Numbered from the stretch's first letter, positions 16,896-25,917 are shown. The stretch: 64,000 nucleotides of DNA from Thermohalobaculum sp951813525 (GCA_951813525.2 CATOTJ020000003.1:682001-746000); one strand, 5' to 3'. Program-made: numbers and translations. The notes: generated by a model from the sequence alone, not told the origin.

Positions 16896-18569
16896 CTACG
16901 CCGGTTCTTTCGCGCGCAAAGCCTTTTTGTCGATCTTGCCGACAGGGGTCAGGGGAATTGTGTCGATGAAGTGGACACGCTTGGGCACCTTATAAGGCGC
17001 CATATTCTCGCGGCAGAACGACAGGATCTTCTCGCGTACTTCGTCGTCGGTGCCGCCCGCCCCGGTGGGCTGCACGAAGAGGTTGACGACCTCGTTGCCG
17101 GGCCGGTCGCGGTCCGCATAGCCAATGACAGCGCATTCGGCAATTTCGGGCAGAGCTTTCAACTTGTCCTCGACCTCGACCGAGAAAACCTTGAACCCGC
17201 CGACGATCAGCATGTCTTTCGCCCGGTCGCACAGGAAGACATAGCCTTCCTCGTCCATATACCCGACATCGCCGGAATACATGTACCGTTGACCGTTCAA
17301 GGTGCGCAGCGCCCGGTCGGTTTCCTCCGGCAGGTCCAAATATCCCTTCATCACATGCACGCCCGAGGAGATGATTTCACCTGCCTCGCCAGGGGGCAAC
17401 AGACGGTCGCGGTCCTCTACATCGGCAATGCGCACATCGGCGCCGGGCATGGGAATGCCGACCGATCCCGGCTTGTACCTGTTTCGTGGATGGATGAGAT
17501 AACAGGGCGAAGTTTCGGTCATGCCGAACACATCCGCCATCTTTCCCGGTCCCATCAATTCGATTAGCTTGTTGCGGGTTGATCCGGCCATCGGTGCTGC
17601 CCCGGTCTTGATCACATGCAGACCGGAATAATCGACCTGATCAGCGCCGTCGGCAGCCAACAGCATCTCATAAAACGCAGGCACCGCCGCCAGCCGGGTC
17701 GGGGCATGTGCCTTCATCAAGGTAACGAATGCGTCCACATCGCGCGGGTTCGGCAACATAAAGAACAGTGCACCGGTTCGCATCGCACAAAGCGCAAAAG
17801 TCAGCCCGGCGATATGGAACATCGGGAAACTGGTTGCCAGGACCTCTTCTCCTGCAATGAACGCGGGATCGGCGGCGCTGGCCTGCATGAAGTTGTGCAT
17901 TAGGGCCCGCACAGTCAGCATGGCGCCTTTCGGCCGCCCGGTCGTCCCGCCGGTGTATTGGATCATAAAGATGTCGTCCGGTGCGACCGGTGTTTGCGGC
18001 GCCGAGCCGTCATTGTCCAACAGCTCCTGATAACGGGTTGTTCGGCTCGCCGCGATCTCAACCAACTCAAAATCCGGTGCATCGAGATGATCGCGGGGTC
18101 CGGTTTGGACGACCAGTTCCAGGCAGTTAGGCGCATCCCCGATTTTTGCCATGGCCGGGGCCAGGTCGATCAGACCGATCACCGCCTTCATACCAGCATC
18201 CTGGATCTGATAGGCCAACTCGGGCGGCGCCAATAGCGGCGACAGGCCGGACCCGACGGCGCCGAGGCGGCTGATCGCCGCCAAAGCGATCATGTATTGT
18301 GGAATGTTCGGCATGTGCAGGCCGACAACATCGCCCTTGCCGATACCCTGGGCGGCAAGGCCCGTGGCCAGTTTGCAGGCCGCCTGGTTCAGGTCGGCAA
18401 AACTGTAGACCTTTGGGCCAAAGGCCACGGCCGCGGCCTGCGGACGTTCTGCTGCATGTTTGGCGACATGGGCCGCGACCGGGCTGTCGTCATAGGGTGG
18501 CTCATATATGCCCAGTTCGGCGTACACTCCGGACCAGTCGGGTTGGCTGATCTTTGTTTCAGCGCTCAT
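16896..18569 (-). CDS. Acyl-CoA synthetase (AMP-binding enzyme, class I adenylate-forming)
   Basis: A 557-residue ligase that activates a carboxylic acid to its CoA thioester through an acyl-AMP. Visible motifs are the P-loop YTGGTTGRPKG, the A5 motif VFGMTETSP, the A7 motif YSGDVGYMDEEG, the hinge DRAKDMLIVGG, and the catalytic Lys in PLTPVGKIDKKAL. ATG 18569 is preceded by GGGGAGGA. It follows the small membrane-protein and SDR genes on the same strand. The substrate (fatty, aryl or other acid) cannot be read from the sequence. Confidence 0.9.
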   Translation of the reverse strand: MSAETKISQPDWSGVYAELGIYEPPYDDSPVAAHVAKHAAERPQAAAVAFGPKVYSFADLNQAACKLATGLAAQGIGKGDVVGLHMPNIPQYMIALAAISRLGAVGSGLSPLLAPPELAYQIQDAGMKAVIGLIDLAPAMAKIGDAPNCLELVVQTGPRDHLDAPDFELVEIAASRTTRYQELLDNDGSAPQTPVAPDDIFMIQYTGGTTGRPKGAMLTVRALMHNFMQASAADPAFIAGEEVLATSFPMFHIAGLTFALCAMRTGALFFMLPNPRDVDAFVTLMKAHAPTRLAAVPAFYEMLLAADGADQVDYSGLHVIKTGAAPMAGSTRNKLIELMGPGKMADVFGMTETSPCYLIHPRNRYKPGSVGIPMPGADVRIADVEDRDRLLPPGEAGEIISSGVHVMKGYLDLPEETDRALRTLNGQRYMYSGDVGYMDEEGYVFLCDRAKDMLIVGGFKVFSVEVEDKLKALPEIAECAVIGYADRDRPGNEVVNLFVQPTGAGGTDDEVREKILSFCRENMAPYKVPKRVHFIDTIPLTPVGKIDKKALRAKEPA

Positions 18570-18636
18570 GGCGTCCTCCCCTTTCCTCTGCGGTGACATC
18601 CAGAGGCATTGGCGTCAAGGGGCGGCATGCGCAACC

Positions 18637-18888
18637 CTAGGCGCTGCTCATTCCCGCCAGCATGGCCCCGAGAGCGACGATGTGAACAAGCATCAGTGCC
18701 TTGTCGTTCCACAGAGCGCCGACAGCAAACCACCCAAAAACGCCGACCAGAAAGAGATAGAGGTTCCACGGTGTCCAATCGAATGCGGTCGCCGTGTAGC
18801 CCAAAATCTGAATGACGGATGCGCCCCATTTGACCGCGAAAACAACGCGGTCAGAGGGTGCGCTGATCGGTGCGACGTCACACTGCAC
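18637..18888 (-). CDS. Small integral membrane protein of unknown function
   Basis: An 83-residue protein from a GTG at 18888, with about two to three hydrophobic segments (WNLYLFLVGVFGWFAVGAL; ALMLVHIVALGAMLAG). The start lies inside the end of the SDR gene (11-bp overlap) and the acyl-CoA ligase follows, so it is probably part of the same transcript. I do not recognise a function. Confidence 0.65.
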   Translation of the reverse strand: MQCDVAPISAPSDRVVFAVKWGASVIQILGYTATAFDWTPWNLYLFLVGVFGWFAVGALWNDKALMLVHIVALGAMLAGMSSA

Positions 18889-19582
18889 GGGTCAACCCCC
18901 CATCGATGCGAAAGTTTTGGCCGGTCATGTAGCCACCATCGTCCGACGCCAGAAGCGAGATCATGGACGATATTTCGTTCGGCTGACCATAGCGGCCCAT
19001 GGGAATGCGGGCTTTTCGGTCTTCGGTTTCCGGCAGACTGTCAATGAACCCCGGCAGAACGTTGTTCATCCGGATGTTGTCCGCCGCGTATTTGTCGGAA
19101 TAGAGCTTGGTGAACGCTGCCAGTCCTGCCCGGAACACACCGGAAGTCGGAAAAAGCGGATCAGGTTCGAACGCCGCGAAGGTCGAAATGTTGATGATCG
19201 CGCCATTGCGCTGTTCCTGCATCAAGGGCGTGACCAGCCGCGTCGGGCGGATCACGTTCATCAGATAGACATCCATCCCCGTATGCCAATCGTCGTCGCT
19301 GATGTCCAAAACCGGGCCCTTCGGTCCGTGGCCCGCTGAATTGACCAGAACATCAATCCGCCCCCAACGATCCTGCGCGCCTTGGACAAGTACGCCTAAA
19401 TCATCGGTGTTCTGGTTGGACCCGGTGACACCGAAGCCGCCCAGTTCGGCGGCCAGGGCTTCGCCTTTTCCTGAAGAGGAAAGGATACCGACCTTGAAAC
19501 CGTCCGCTGCCAGCCGCCGTGCGGCGTCTGCGCCCATACCGCTGCCGCCCGCGGTGATCAGTGCGACTTTCTCTACGGTCAT
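18878..19582 (-). CDS. Short-chain dehydrogenase/reductase-like protein with altered active site
   Basis: A 234-residue Rossmann-fold SDR. The cofactor motif AGGSGMG (11-17) and NSAG (81-84) are present, and the C-terminal IDGGLTRAV is typical. Aligned from those landmarks, the catalytic Ser-Tyr-Lys positions read T134 (after S133), S147 and R151 (PTSGVFRAGLAAF), so the Tyr-x3-Lys core is missing. The protein may bind a nucleotide without normal oxidoreductase activity, or use other residues. ATG 19582 is preceded by GGAG at good spacing; two upstream ATGs are less well placed. It is divergent from the LysR gene. Confidence 0.82.
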   Translation of the reverse strand: MTVEKVALITAGGSGMGADAARRLAADGFKVGILSSSGKGEALAAELGGFGVTGSNQNTDDLGVLVQGAQDRWGRIDVLVNSAGHGPKGPVLDISDDDWHTGMDVYLMNVIRPTRLVTPLMQEQRNGAIINISTFAAFEPDPLFPTSGVFRAGLAAFTKLYSDKYAADNIRMNNVLPGFIDSLPETEDRKARIPMGRYGQPNEISSMISLLASDDGGYMTGQNFRIDGGLTRAV

Positions 19583-19660
19583 CTTCATCTCCATGTTTGT
19601 GTGAACCACAGATAGGGTCTTTTTTGGAGGTTTACGATTGAGAATTGATGTTCCATGGCA

Positions 19661-19673
19661 ATAGAATTACTAT
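19661..19673. promoter_or_regulatory. Possible LysR-type binding site
   Basis: ATAG-AATTA-CTAT, a short dyad of the T-N11-A type, lies 6 bp before the lysR start in the divergent lysR/SDR promoter region. LysR regulators commonly bind such sites to control themselves and the divergent gene. The dyad is short and could be chance. Confidence 0.3.
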
Positions 19674-19679
19674 CGTCAA

Positions 19680-20591
19680 ATGGAACAACTGCCACCCCTT
19701 AACGGGCTTCGCGCCTTTGATGCCGCCGGGCGGCGTTTGAGCTTTCGGGCCGCGGCGGACGAGTTGGGCGTTACGCAAGGGGCCGTTGCGCAACAGGTCC
19801 GACATCTCGAAGCGCATTTGGGGGTTCTTCTATTCGACCGTTTGCCGAAGGGCCTGGCGCTGACGGCATCGGGGCGCAGTTATCATCGGCGAATCGAGGA
19901 CGCGTTCGCCGATCTGCGGGACGCGACCGCACAACTGAGGCCGGGATCGGGGAAAATCCTGATCAGCGTTACACCGACATTTGCAGCGAAATGGCTGATC
20001 CCCAATCTGCCGGGCTTCTCTGCGAAGCATCCCGAGATCGATCTGCGCATTCTGGCGACCGAGAAAGTGTCGAGTTTTCATAGCGATGGCATCGACCTGG
20101 CGGTTCGGCAAGGCGAGCCGCCATTTGGTGCGTCGCTGAACGCAGTCCGTCTTTTCCGGCAGAAAGTGATCGCCGTCGCGGCGCCCACACTTGTCGGCGC
20201 CGCCACGCTGCCGATGGACCCGGCCACGTTGTCACAATTGCCCAGGCTGCATGACACCCATGATCTTTGGCCGGCGTTTCTTGCGCAGTTGGGGATCGAC
20301 GACAAAAGCAGCCGCGGTCTTCAACTCAGCCAAACCGCTCTTGCGGTGGATGCCGCGCTCTCTGGGCAGGGTGTCGCATTGGTCAACCGGTTCCTGGTGT
20401 CCCGGGATATCGCGGCCGGAAACTTGGTGGAGATAGCGCCGGTGACTGTCGATCGGTCGCAGGATTTCTATCTTCTGACGCGAAGGGACGCAAAGTCCAA
20501 TGCCCCGGTCGCAACGGTTGTCTCTTGGCTCACGGCACAGGCCGAACAGGAACGCGAAAGCGGGGTTGGACGGACGCTCTTGTTCTGCTGA
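19680..20591 (+). CDS. LysR-family transcriptional regulator, GcvA-like
   Basis: A 303-residue regulator. The N-terminal winged helix-turn-helix (about 6-65) has LSFRAAADELGVTQGAVAQQ and LEAHLGVLLFDR. The effector-binding domain follows, with VRQGEPPFG and the GQGVALVNRFLV stretch. The GcvA subgroup regulates amino-acid and aromatic catabolism genes. Divergent placement suggests it controls the SDR/membrane protein/acyl-CoA ligase operon. The effector is unknown. Confidence 0.9.
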   Translation: MEQLPPLNGLRAFDAAGRRLSFRAAADELGVTQGAVAQQVRHLEAHLGVLLFDRLPKGLALTASGRSYHRRIEDAFADLRDATAQLRPGSGKILISVTPTFAAKWLIPNLPGFSAKHPEIDLRILATEKVSSFHSDGIDLAVRQGEPPFGASLNAVRLFRQKVIAVAAPTLVGAATLPMDPATLSQLPRLHDTHDLWPAFLAQLGIDDKSSRGLQLSQTALAVDAALSGQGVALVNRFLVSRDIAAGNLVEIAPVTVDRSQDFYLLTRRDAKSNAPVATVVSWLTAQAEQERESGVGRTLLFC

Positions 20592-20611
20592 TCCGGCGCG
20601 GTTATTAAGCG

Positions 20612-20700
20612 CCCACCGTTGGGGTGCCCGCCAGGGCTGAGAGGACATGAATCCAACCCATCGAACCTGATCCGGTTAGTGCCGGCGAAGGGAACGGGAG
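20612..20700 (+). promoter_or_regulatory. TPP riboswitch (THI element)
   Basis: The conserved core is plain: GGGGTGCCCG...AGGGCTGAGAG (20621-20644), then AACCTGATCCGGTTAGTGCC (20664-20683) and GGCGAAGGGAACGG (20684-20698). CCGTT and AACGG close the P1 stem. TPP binding folds this RNA and shuts down the thiamine operon directly downstream. It begins 21 bp after the lysR stop. Confidence 0.97.
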
Positions 20701-20725
20701 CGTTGCGAAGCCTTCGGTCGACTTC

Positions 20726-20750
20726 CTCCTTTCCCAAGCCGGAAGAGGAG
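20726..20750 (+). promoter_or_regulatory. Shine-Dalgarno-sequestering hairpin of the TPP riboswitch
   Basis: CTCCTTTCC (20726-20734) can pair with GGAAGAGGAG (20741-20750) with a single bulged A, hiding the GAGGAG ribosome site of thiD, whose GTG start follows at 20759. No T-run is present. Control of translation initiation is therefore more likely than termination. Confidence 0.7.
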
Positions 20751-20758
20751 ACGAAAGT

Positions 20759-21592
20759 GTGAGCACCCGAGAAGCACTCCGGCCGAACGAAGCGCCTGCA
20801 ATCGCCTTGACCATCGCGGGGTCGGACTCTGGCGGTGGGGCTGGAATTCAGGCCGATCTCAAAGCTTTCTCGGCGCTCGGTGCCTATGGGGCGAGTGTTG
20901 TCACCGCAATTACGGCGCAGAATACGCGCGCCGTGACGGCAGTGCATGAGGTTCCGGCAGAGATCGTCACCGCCCAGATCGACGCGGTTTTCGATGACCT
21001 GCAAGTCGGTGCGGTCAAGATCGGGATGCTTTCGTCGCCCGAGATCATTGAAACGGTCGCGGCCGGATTGGCAGGGCGGAATGTGCCGATTGTGTTGGAC
21101 CCGGTTATGGTCGCAAAATCAGGCGATGCGCTGTTGCAGGACGATGCCGTCGAGACGTTGAAGACCCGGCTCCTGCCGCTCGCGACCCTTCTGACGCCCA
21201 ATCTGCCCGAGGCTGCGTGCCTGCTGGGGCGCCCGGAAATATCGGAAAATGACAATACGGCGGCCCAGGCGTTGATCGACATGGGACCGAAGGCCGTGCT
21301 GTTGAAAGGCGGGCACGGGCAAGGGCCGAACTGCGTGGACCTGCTGCTGGGCAGGGGCACACAGCCGCAACGGTTCACCGCGACCCGAATCGATACACAG
21401 AACACACACGGAACCGGCTGCACGCTCAGTTCTGCGATTGCGGCGGGGCTTGCAGACGGAATGCCGTTGGCACTGGCGGTCGAACGGGCACACAGCTACC
21501 TGCACCGGGCGATCGCTGCCGCGGACCAGTTGGTGGTCGGCGGCGGTCATGGCCCGGTCCACCATTTCCATGCCCTTTGGCCGAGCGCATGA
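20759..21592 (+). CDS. thiD: Hydroxymethylpyrimidine/phosphomethylpyrimidine kinase
   Basis: A 277-residue ribokinase-fold enzyme that phosphorylates HMP and HMP-P to HMP-PP for thiamine synthesis. Motifs: AGSDSGGGAGIQADLKAFSA, DPVMVAKSGDALL, and the anion-hole NTHGTGCTLSSAIAA. It starts at GTG with GAGGAG nine bases upstream, under the riboswitch. It is the first of six genes joined by ATGA overlaps. Confidence 0.96.
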   Translation: MSTREALRPNEAPAIALTIAGSDSGGGAGIQADLKAFSALGAYGASVVTAITAQNTRAVTAVHEVPAEIVTAQIDAVFDDLQVGAVKIGMLSSPEIIETVAAGLAGRNVPIVLDPVMVAKSGDALLQDDAVETLKTRLLPLATLLTPNLPEAACLLGRPEISENDNTAAQALIDMGPKAVLLKGGHGQGPNCVDLLLGRGTQPQRFTATRIDTQNTHGTGCTLSSAIAAGLADGMPLALAVERAHSYLHRAIAAADQLVVGGGHGPVHHFHALWPSA

Positions 21593-22560
21593 AAGACGTT
21601 GTCATCATAGGTGCCGGGATCGCGGGGCTTTGCGCCGCGTCGGAACTGCTGTCGCGGGGCGGTATCAATGTCAGGCTGATCGATTGGGCAGCCGGAATTG
21701 GCGAGGCGCAATGCTCGTGGTGGGCTGGCGGCATGCTGGCACCTTGGTGCGAGCGCGAAAGCGCCGAGCAGGCGGTGGTGGACCTGGGCAAAGAGGCCAT
21801 GGACTGGTGGGCCGGGCGGACGGACACGTTTTCGCGCAACGGAACACTGGTCGTCGCCACCGCCCGCGACCGGGGCGAGTTGACCCGTTTTGGGCGCCGC
21901 ACCAGCAATTTCGAACGGATCGGCACCGAGCAGATCGCAAATCTGGAACCCGATCTCGCCGGGCGCTTTCACGATGCGCTTCATTTCCCGGCCGAGGCGC
22001 ATCTGGATCCGCGTGCAACGCTGGCGGGCTTGGCTGACGCCGTTGTTCGACAAGGCGCCGATCTGCGGTTTGGAACGGGGGAAATCCCGCCTGCCGATGT
22101 TGTGATCGACTGCCGCGGTTTTGCAGCGGCCGACACCCTTTCCGATCTGCGCGGCGTCAAAGGCGAGATGCTGCTGATCCGCACGCCGGATGTGAGCCTG
22201 TCCCGCCCGGTGCGCCTGCTGCATCCGCGCCACCCGATCTATATCGTGCCGCGCGCGGATGGTGTTTTCATGCTGGGCGCGACGATGATCGAGACGGCGG
22301 ACCGGTCCCGCATCACGGCGCGCGCGATGCTGGAACTTTTGGGCGCAGCCTATGCCCTGCACCCTGCCTTCGCCGAGGCTGAAGTGCTGGAAACCGGCGT
22401 CGATGTTCGCCCGGCTTTTCCGGACAACCTGCCCCGTATTGTGCGCCAGGACGGCCGGATCCACGTCAACGGACTTTACCGGCACGGCTTTTTGCTCGCC
22501 CCTGCGATGGCCCGACAGGCCGCGCAAATGGCGATCGATGATTTTGGAGGGACCGGATGA
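21589..22560 (+). CDS. thiO: Glycine oxidase ThiO (FAD-dependent)
   Basis: A 323-residue amino-acid oxidase. The FAD dinucleotide motif is IIGAGIAGLCAASEL near the N-terminus, and the C-terminal GLYRHGFLLAPAMA matches the glycine oxidase/DadA fold. It makes the dehydroglycine used by ThiG for the thiazole ring. It overlaps thiD and thiS by ATGA. Using ThiO for this step is the oxygen-dependent route; anaerobes use ThiH. Confidence 0.93.
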   Translation: MKDVVIIGAGIAGLCAASELLSRGGINVRLIDWAAGIGEAQCSWWAGGMLAPWCERESAEQAVVDLGKEAMDWWAGRTDTFSRNGTLVVATARDRGELTRFGRRTSNFERIGTEQIANLEPDLAGRFHDALHFPAEAHLDPRATLAGLADAVVRQGADLRFGTGEIPPADVVIDCRGFAAADTLSDLRGVKGEMLLIRTPDVSLSRPVRLLHPRHPIYIVPRADGVFMLGATMIETADRSRITARAMLELLGAAYALHPAFAEAEVLETGVDVRPAFPDNLPRIVRQDGRIHVNGLYRHGFLLAPAMARQAAQMAIDDFGGTG

Positions 22561-22760
22561 CGGTGACCATCACCCTGAACGGCGCCCAGATAGCGGTCGA
22601 GGCTGACCGCCTGGACGATCTGTTGGACGAACTGGGCTATGCCAGCGCAGTCGTCGCGACCGCATTGAACGAAGGATTTGTGCCGCGTGACGCCCGCGCC
22701 GCCACCACATTGAACGACGGCGACCGACTGGAAGTTGTCGCCCCGCTTCAGGGAGGATGA
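22557..22760 (+). CDS. thiS: Sulfur carrier protein ThiS
   Basis: A 67-residue ubiquitin-like protein ending in the required Gly-Gly (APLQGG). The C-terminal glycine is activated and converted to a thiocarboxylate that gives sulfur to ThiG. ThiF, the usual activating enzyme, is not in this window. Both ends overlap the neighbouring genes. Confidence 0.96.
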   Translation: MTVTITLNGAQIAVEADRLDDLLDELGYASAVVATALNEGFVPRDARAATTLNDGDRLEVVAPLQGG

Positions 22761-22762
22761 GC

Positions 22763-23536
22763 ATGGTCACGTTCTACGGCCAGGAATTTGACAGCCGCCT
22801 ATTGCTGGGGACCGCGCTCTACCCCTCGCCCGCGATCATGGCAGACGCAGTTCGGGCCTCGGGCGCGGGCATTGTTACGGTGTCGCTGCGCCGCGAGGCG
22901 GCAGGCGGGCAGGCCGGCCAGGACTTTTGGCAGATCGTTCAGGGTCTGGGCGTCGCTGTTCTGCCCAACACTGCCGGATGTCATTCGGTGAAAGAGGCCG
23001 TGACCACTGCCCAAATGGCGCGCGAGGTCTTCCGCACGCCTTGGATCAAGCTGGAAGTCATCGGCGAGGAAGATACGTTGCAGCCCGACCTTTTCGGACT
23101 GGTCGAGGCTGCCCGGATTCTGGTCGAGGACGGCTTTGAGGTTTTTCCTTATACAACCGAAGATCTTGTCGCTGCCGAACGACTGGTCAGCGCCGGGTGC
23201 CAGGTCCTCATGCCCTGGGGTGCGCCGATCGGGTCCGGCCTCGGCCTTGCGAACCCCCAGGGATTGCGCCGGATGCGCAGACATTTCCCGGATGTGACGC
23301 TGGTCGTCGATGCCGGGATCGGGCTGCCAAGCCACGCCGCGGCGGCGATGGAGATGGGTTATGACGCGGTTCTTTTGAACACCGCCGTCGCCCGTGCAGG
23401 CGATCCGGCTGCGATGGCAGGGGCGATGGGCCGGGCCGTCGCGGCCGGCCGCGCAGCCTTTCAGGCAGACCCGATGGAGCCGCGCGATATGGCGTCCCCA
23501 TCAACGCCGGTCATGGGAAAGGCCTTTTTGTCATGA
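22763..23536 (+). CDS. thiG: Thiazole synthase
   Basis: A 257-residue TIM barrel that joins dehydroglycine, deoxyxylulose 5-phosphate and ThiS sulfur into the thiazole phosphate. The active-site Lys is in WIKLEVIG, the phosphate loops include PWGAPIGSGLG, and DAGIGLPSHAAAAMEMGYDA is diagnostic. Two ATGs compete: 22757 overlaps the thiS stop but has GGGAGG immediately against it; 22763 has proper spacing and is preferred. Confidence 0.95.
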   Translation: MVTFYGQEFDSRLLLGTALYPSPAIMADAVRASGAGIVTVSLRREAAGGQAGQDFWQIVQGLGVAVLPNTAGCHSVKEAVTTAQMAREVFRTPWIKLEVIGEEDTLQPDLFGLVEAARILVEDGFEVFPYTTEDLVAAERLVSAGCQVLMPWGAPIGSGLGLANPQGLRRMRRHFPDVTLVVDAGIGLPSHAAAAMEMGYDAVLLNTAVARAGDPAAMAGAMGRAVAAGRAAFQADPMEPRDMASPSTPVMGKAFLS

Positions 23537-24147
23537 CGTTGGACAGATTTTACCCGATCTGGGATCAGATCGACTGGTTTCGCCGTCTGCTGCCATTGGG
23601 CGTTCGGCTCGTGCAACTTCGGATAAAGGACATGGCCCCGGATCCCTTGCGCGAACAGATCCGAATGGCCCGGGAACTGTGTGCGGCGCAAAATTGCCAG
23701 TTGATCGTAAACGACTACTGGCAGATCGCGATCGACGAAGGCTGCGATTATGTCCATCTGGGCCAAGAAGATCTGGACGGCGCTGATCTGAAAGCGATCC
23801 GCAGGGCCGGTATCCGTATCGGGATCAGTACCCATGATCATGCAGAGCTGGACCGAGCATTGTCCTGCGATCCTGATTATGTGGCGCTTGGACCGATCTA
23901 TCCGACGATCCTGAAAAAAATGAAATGGCACGAACAGGGCCTCGACCGCCTAGCTGAATGGCGCAAGCTGGTTGGAAAGCGGCCATTAATCGCAATTGGC
24001 GGTTTCACGGTCGAACGCGCTGCGGGGGCCTTTGCCGCCGGTGCAGATGTAGTCTCGGTCGTCACGGACATCACGCTGAACGCCGATCCCGAGGCGCGAA
24101 CCAGGGACTGGATCGCTGCAACCCGCGAATATGAGGATAGGCCATGA
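23533..24147 (+). CDS. thiE: Thiamine phosphate synthase
   Basis: A 204-residue TIM barrel that couples HMP-PP to thiazole phosphate. QLRIKD, the Asp of IVNDYWQIAI, HLGQEDL, GISTHDHAEL, and IAIGGFT are family positions. ATGA overlaps on both sides. The sequence is divergent from E. coli ThiE but complete. Confidence 0.93.
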   Translation: MTLDRFYPIWDQIDWFRRLLPLGVRLVQLRIKDMAPDPLREQIRMARELCAAQNCQLIVNDYWQIAIDEGCDYVHLGQEDLDGADLKAIRRAGIRIGISTHDHAELDRALSCDPDYVALGPIYPTILKKMKWHEQGLDRLAEWRKLVGKRPLIAIGGFTVERAAGAFAAGADVVSVVTDITLNADPEARTRDWIAATREYEDRP

Positions 24148-24821
24148 CTGCCTCTGACTACGGTTCTCCGATCTTTGCCGCGTGGCGCGCCGGTGCATCC
24201 GATTGGGAGGCCTATACGCGCCATGCCTTTGTCGAAGGGATGCGGGACGGGAACCTGCCACGCAAAGCGTTCCTGACCTATCTGGTGCAGGACTATGTCT
24301 TTTTGATCCACTTCGCCCGGGCCTGGGCGCTTGGCGTCGTCAAGGCCGAAACCTTGGACGAAATGGAGGTCTGCGCGGCGACCGTTGACGGGCTGATCAA
24401 CCACGAGATGGCGTTGCATGTCCGCACCTGCGCGGAAGCGGGTCTGACCCGCGATGCCTTGGAAAACGCCGCCGAGCATCCGGCCAATCTGGCCTATACC
24501 CGCTATGTCTTGGACGCCGGATTCTCTGGCGATTTTCTGGACCTGATCGCGGCGCTGGCACCTTGTGTCATGGGGTATGGCGAGATTGGCGCAAGGTTGG
24601 CGGCAGAGGCGACGTCCGAGGTCTATGCCGACTGGATTGCGACCTATTCGGGCGAAGATTATCAAGACGTTTGCAGATCTGTCGGCAGGCTGATCGAGGA
24701 AGCGGTCGGGCGCCGGTTGGGCGACACCGCGGCTGGCGCACCGCGTTGGGCTGCACTGCAACGCCGATTCTCGACAGCGACCCGTCTGGAGGTGGCATTT
24801 TGGGGCATCGGGCAAGCGTAG
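24144..24821 (+). CDS. tenA: TenA-family aminopyrimidine aminohydrolase/thiaminase II
   Basis: A 225-residue all-helical protein. The catalytic cysteine is present in LAPCVMGYGEIG, so this is the TenA_C (cysteine) subgroup, which hydrolyses aminopyrimidines from broken thiamine to give HMP. It is the last gene of the thi operon. With no thiC in view, TenA would let the cell feed salvaged pyrimidine to ThiD. Confidence 0.93.
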   Translation: MTASDYGSPIFAAWRAGASDWEAYTRHAFVEGMRDGNLPRKAFLTYLVQDYVFLIHFARAWALGVVKAETLDEMEVCAATVDGLINHEMALHVRTCAEAGLTRDALENAAEHPANLAYTRYVLDAGFSGDFLDLIAALAPCVMGYGEIGARLAAEATSEVYADWIATYSGEDYQDVCRSVGRLIEEAVGRRLGDTAAGAPRWAALQRRFSTATRLEVAFWGIGQA

Positions 24822-25060
24822 CCGTGCCAATTGATCGGGACGTGCAGCTACCGTGATCGAACCAATGAAACGAAGACGGGCTTTCAGTGACAGGTTGACG
24901 CCATCGTTGACCTGCATTCCAATACCGGGCGTTCGTTGGTTTGTGCGAACTCTGCGGGGATAAAGAACCCGCGAGGCCGACAGTTTCGACCAGGCAGGCT
25001 CGCACAACCGATCCGACCGTTTTTATGGCCCGCCCAGCTTCCAACAGCCGAGGTCTCGTG

Positions 25061-25876
25061 ATGTCACGTCAGATTGATACCGGTACAGACCAGCTTCTTT
25101 GCTCGGTCGAAAGCCATGTCGCCACACTTTCGTTTAATCGACCGGAGAAGCGGAACGCCTTGGGCGATATCGTTACCCCGGCCTTGCGCGAGATGTTGTT
25201 GGTACTGGAAACCGATGCGGACGTTCGGGCGATTGTGCTGACCGGCGTCGGCAAGGCGTTCTGCGCCGGTGGTGACGTCAAGGGCATGGGCAGCGGCGCA
25301 CCGGACGACCGGTCGATCGACGATAAGATCCGAGCCTTGCAGCATCGTCAGCAAACACTGACCTTGCGTCTTTATGAACTTTCCAAACCAACGATCGCGG
25401 CATTGCCGGGCGCCGCAGCGGGTGCGGGCATGTCGATTGCCCTGGCTTGCGACCTGCGGATTGGTGCCGCCAGCGCCTTTTATGCCCCGGGTTTCGGGGC
25501 CATCGGCCTGTCGGGCGATTACGGCGGGTCTTGGCAGCTTACGCAGATCGTCGGTCCGGCGAAGGCCAAGGAGATCTATTTTACCGGCCGCCGTGTTCAA
25601 GCAGAAGAGGCGCTGACGTTGGGGCTTTTGAACGAAGTCGTTGCCGACGACCAGTTGAGAACACGGACTGCCGAGCTGGCCAGCCAAATTGCAGCAGGCC
25701 CGCCGCTTGCGATCCGGTATATGAAGCAGAACATCAATCGCGCTGCGGACGCCGACTTCAAAACCTGCCTTGATTGGGAGGCGGACCGGCTGGTCCGGGT
25801 CGCGCAGACCGACGACCACAAGGAAGCCGTGCGGGCCTTCATTGAAAAGCGTGCACCGGTGTTCAAGGGGAAGTAG
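25061..25876 (+). CDS. Enoyl-CoA hydratase/isomerase family protein (PaaG-like)
   Basis: A 271-residue crotonase-fold enzyme. The oxyanion-hole segments are AFCAGGDVKGM and PGAAAGAGMSIALACDL. The stretch GAIGLSGDYGGSW puts an acid where PaaG-type isomerases carry theirs, so it may isomerise an enoyl- or epoxy-acyl-CoA as well as hydrate it. ATG 25061 is preceded by GAGG. It stands apart from the thi operon by about 240 bp in which I see no gene. Confidence 0.85.
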   Translation: MSRQIDTGTDQLLCSVESHVATLSFNRPEKRNALGDIVTPALREMLLVLETDADVRAIVLTGVGKAFCAGGDVKGMGSGAPDDRSIDDKIRALQHRQQTLTLRLYELSKPTIAALPGAAAGAGMSIALACDLRIGAASAFYAPGFGAIGLSGDYGGSWQLTQIVGPAKAKEIYFTGRRVQAEEALTLGLLNEVVADDQLRTRTAELASQIAAGPPLAIRYMKQNINRAADADFKTCLDWEADRLVRVAQTDDHKEAVRAFIEKRAPVFKGK

Positions 25877-25917
25877 CCAGCCCAACAGATCCGGGGCGCT
25901 GCGCCCGACCAGAGCCG

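Noticed and set aside
20612..20750. Rho-independent terminator as the TPP expression platform
   Set aside because: No T-run follows the hairpin, and the hairpin covers the ribosome site instead, which supports translational control.
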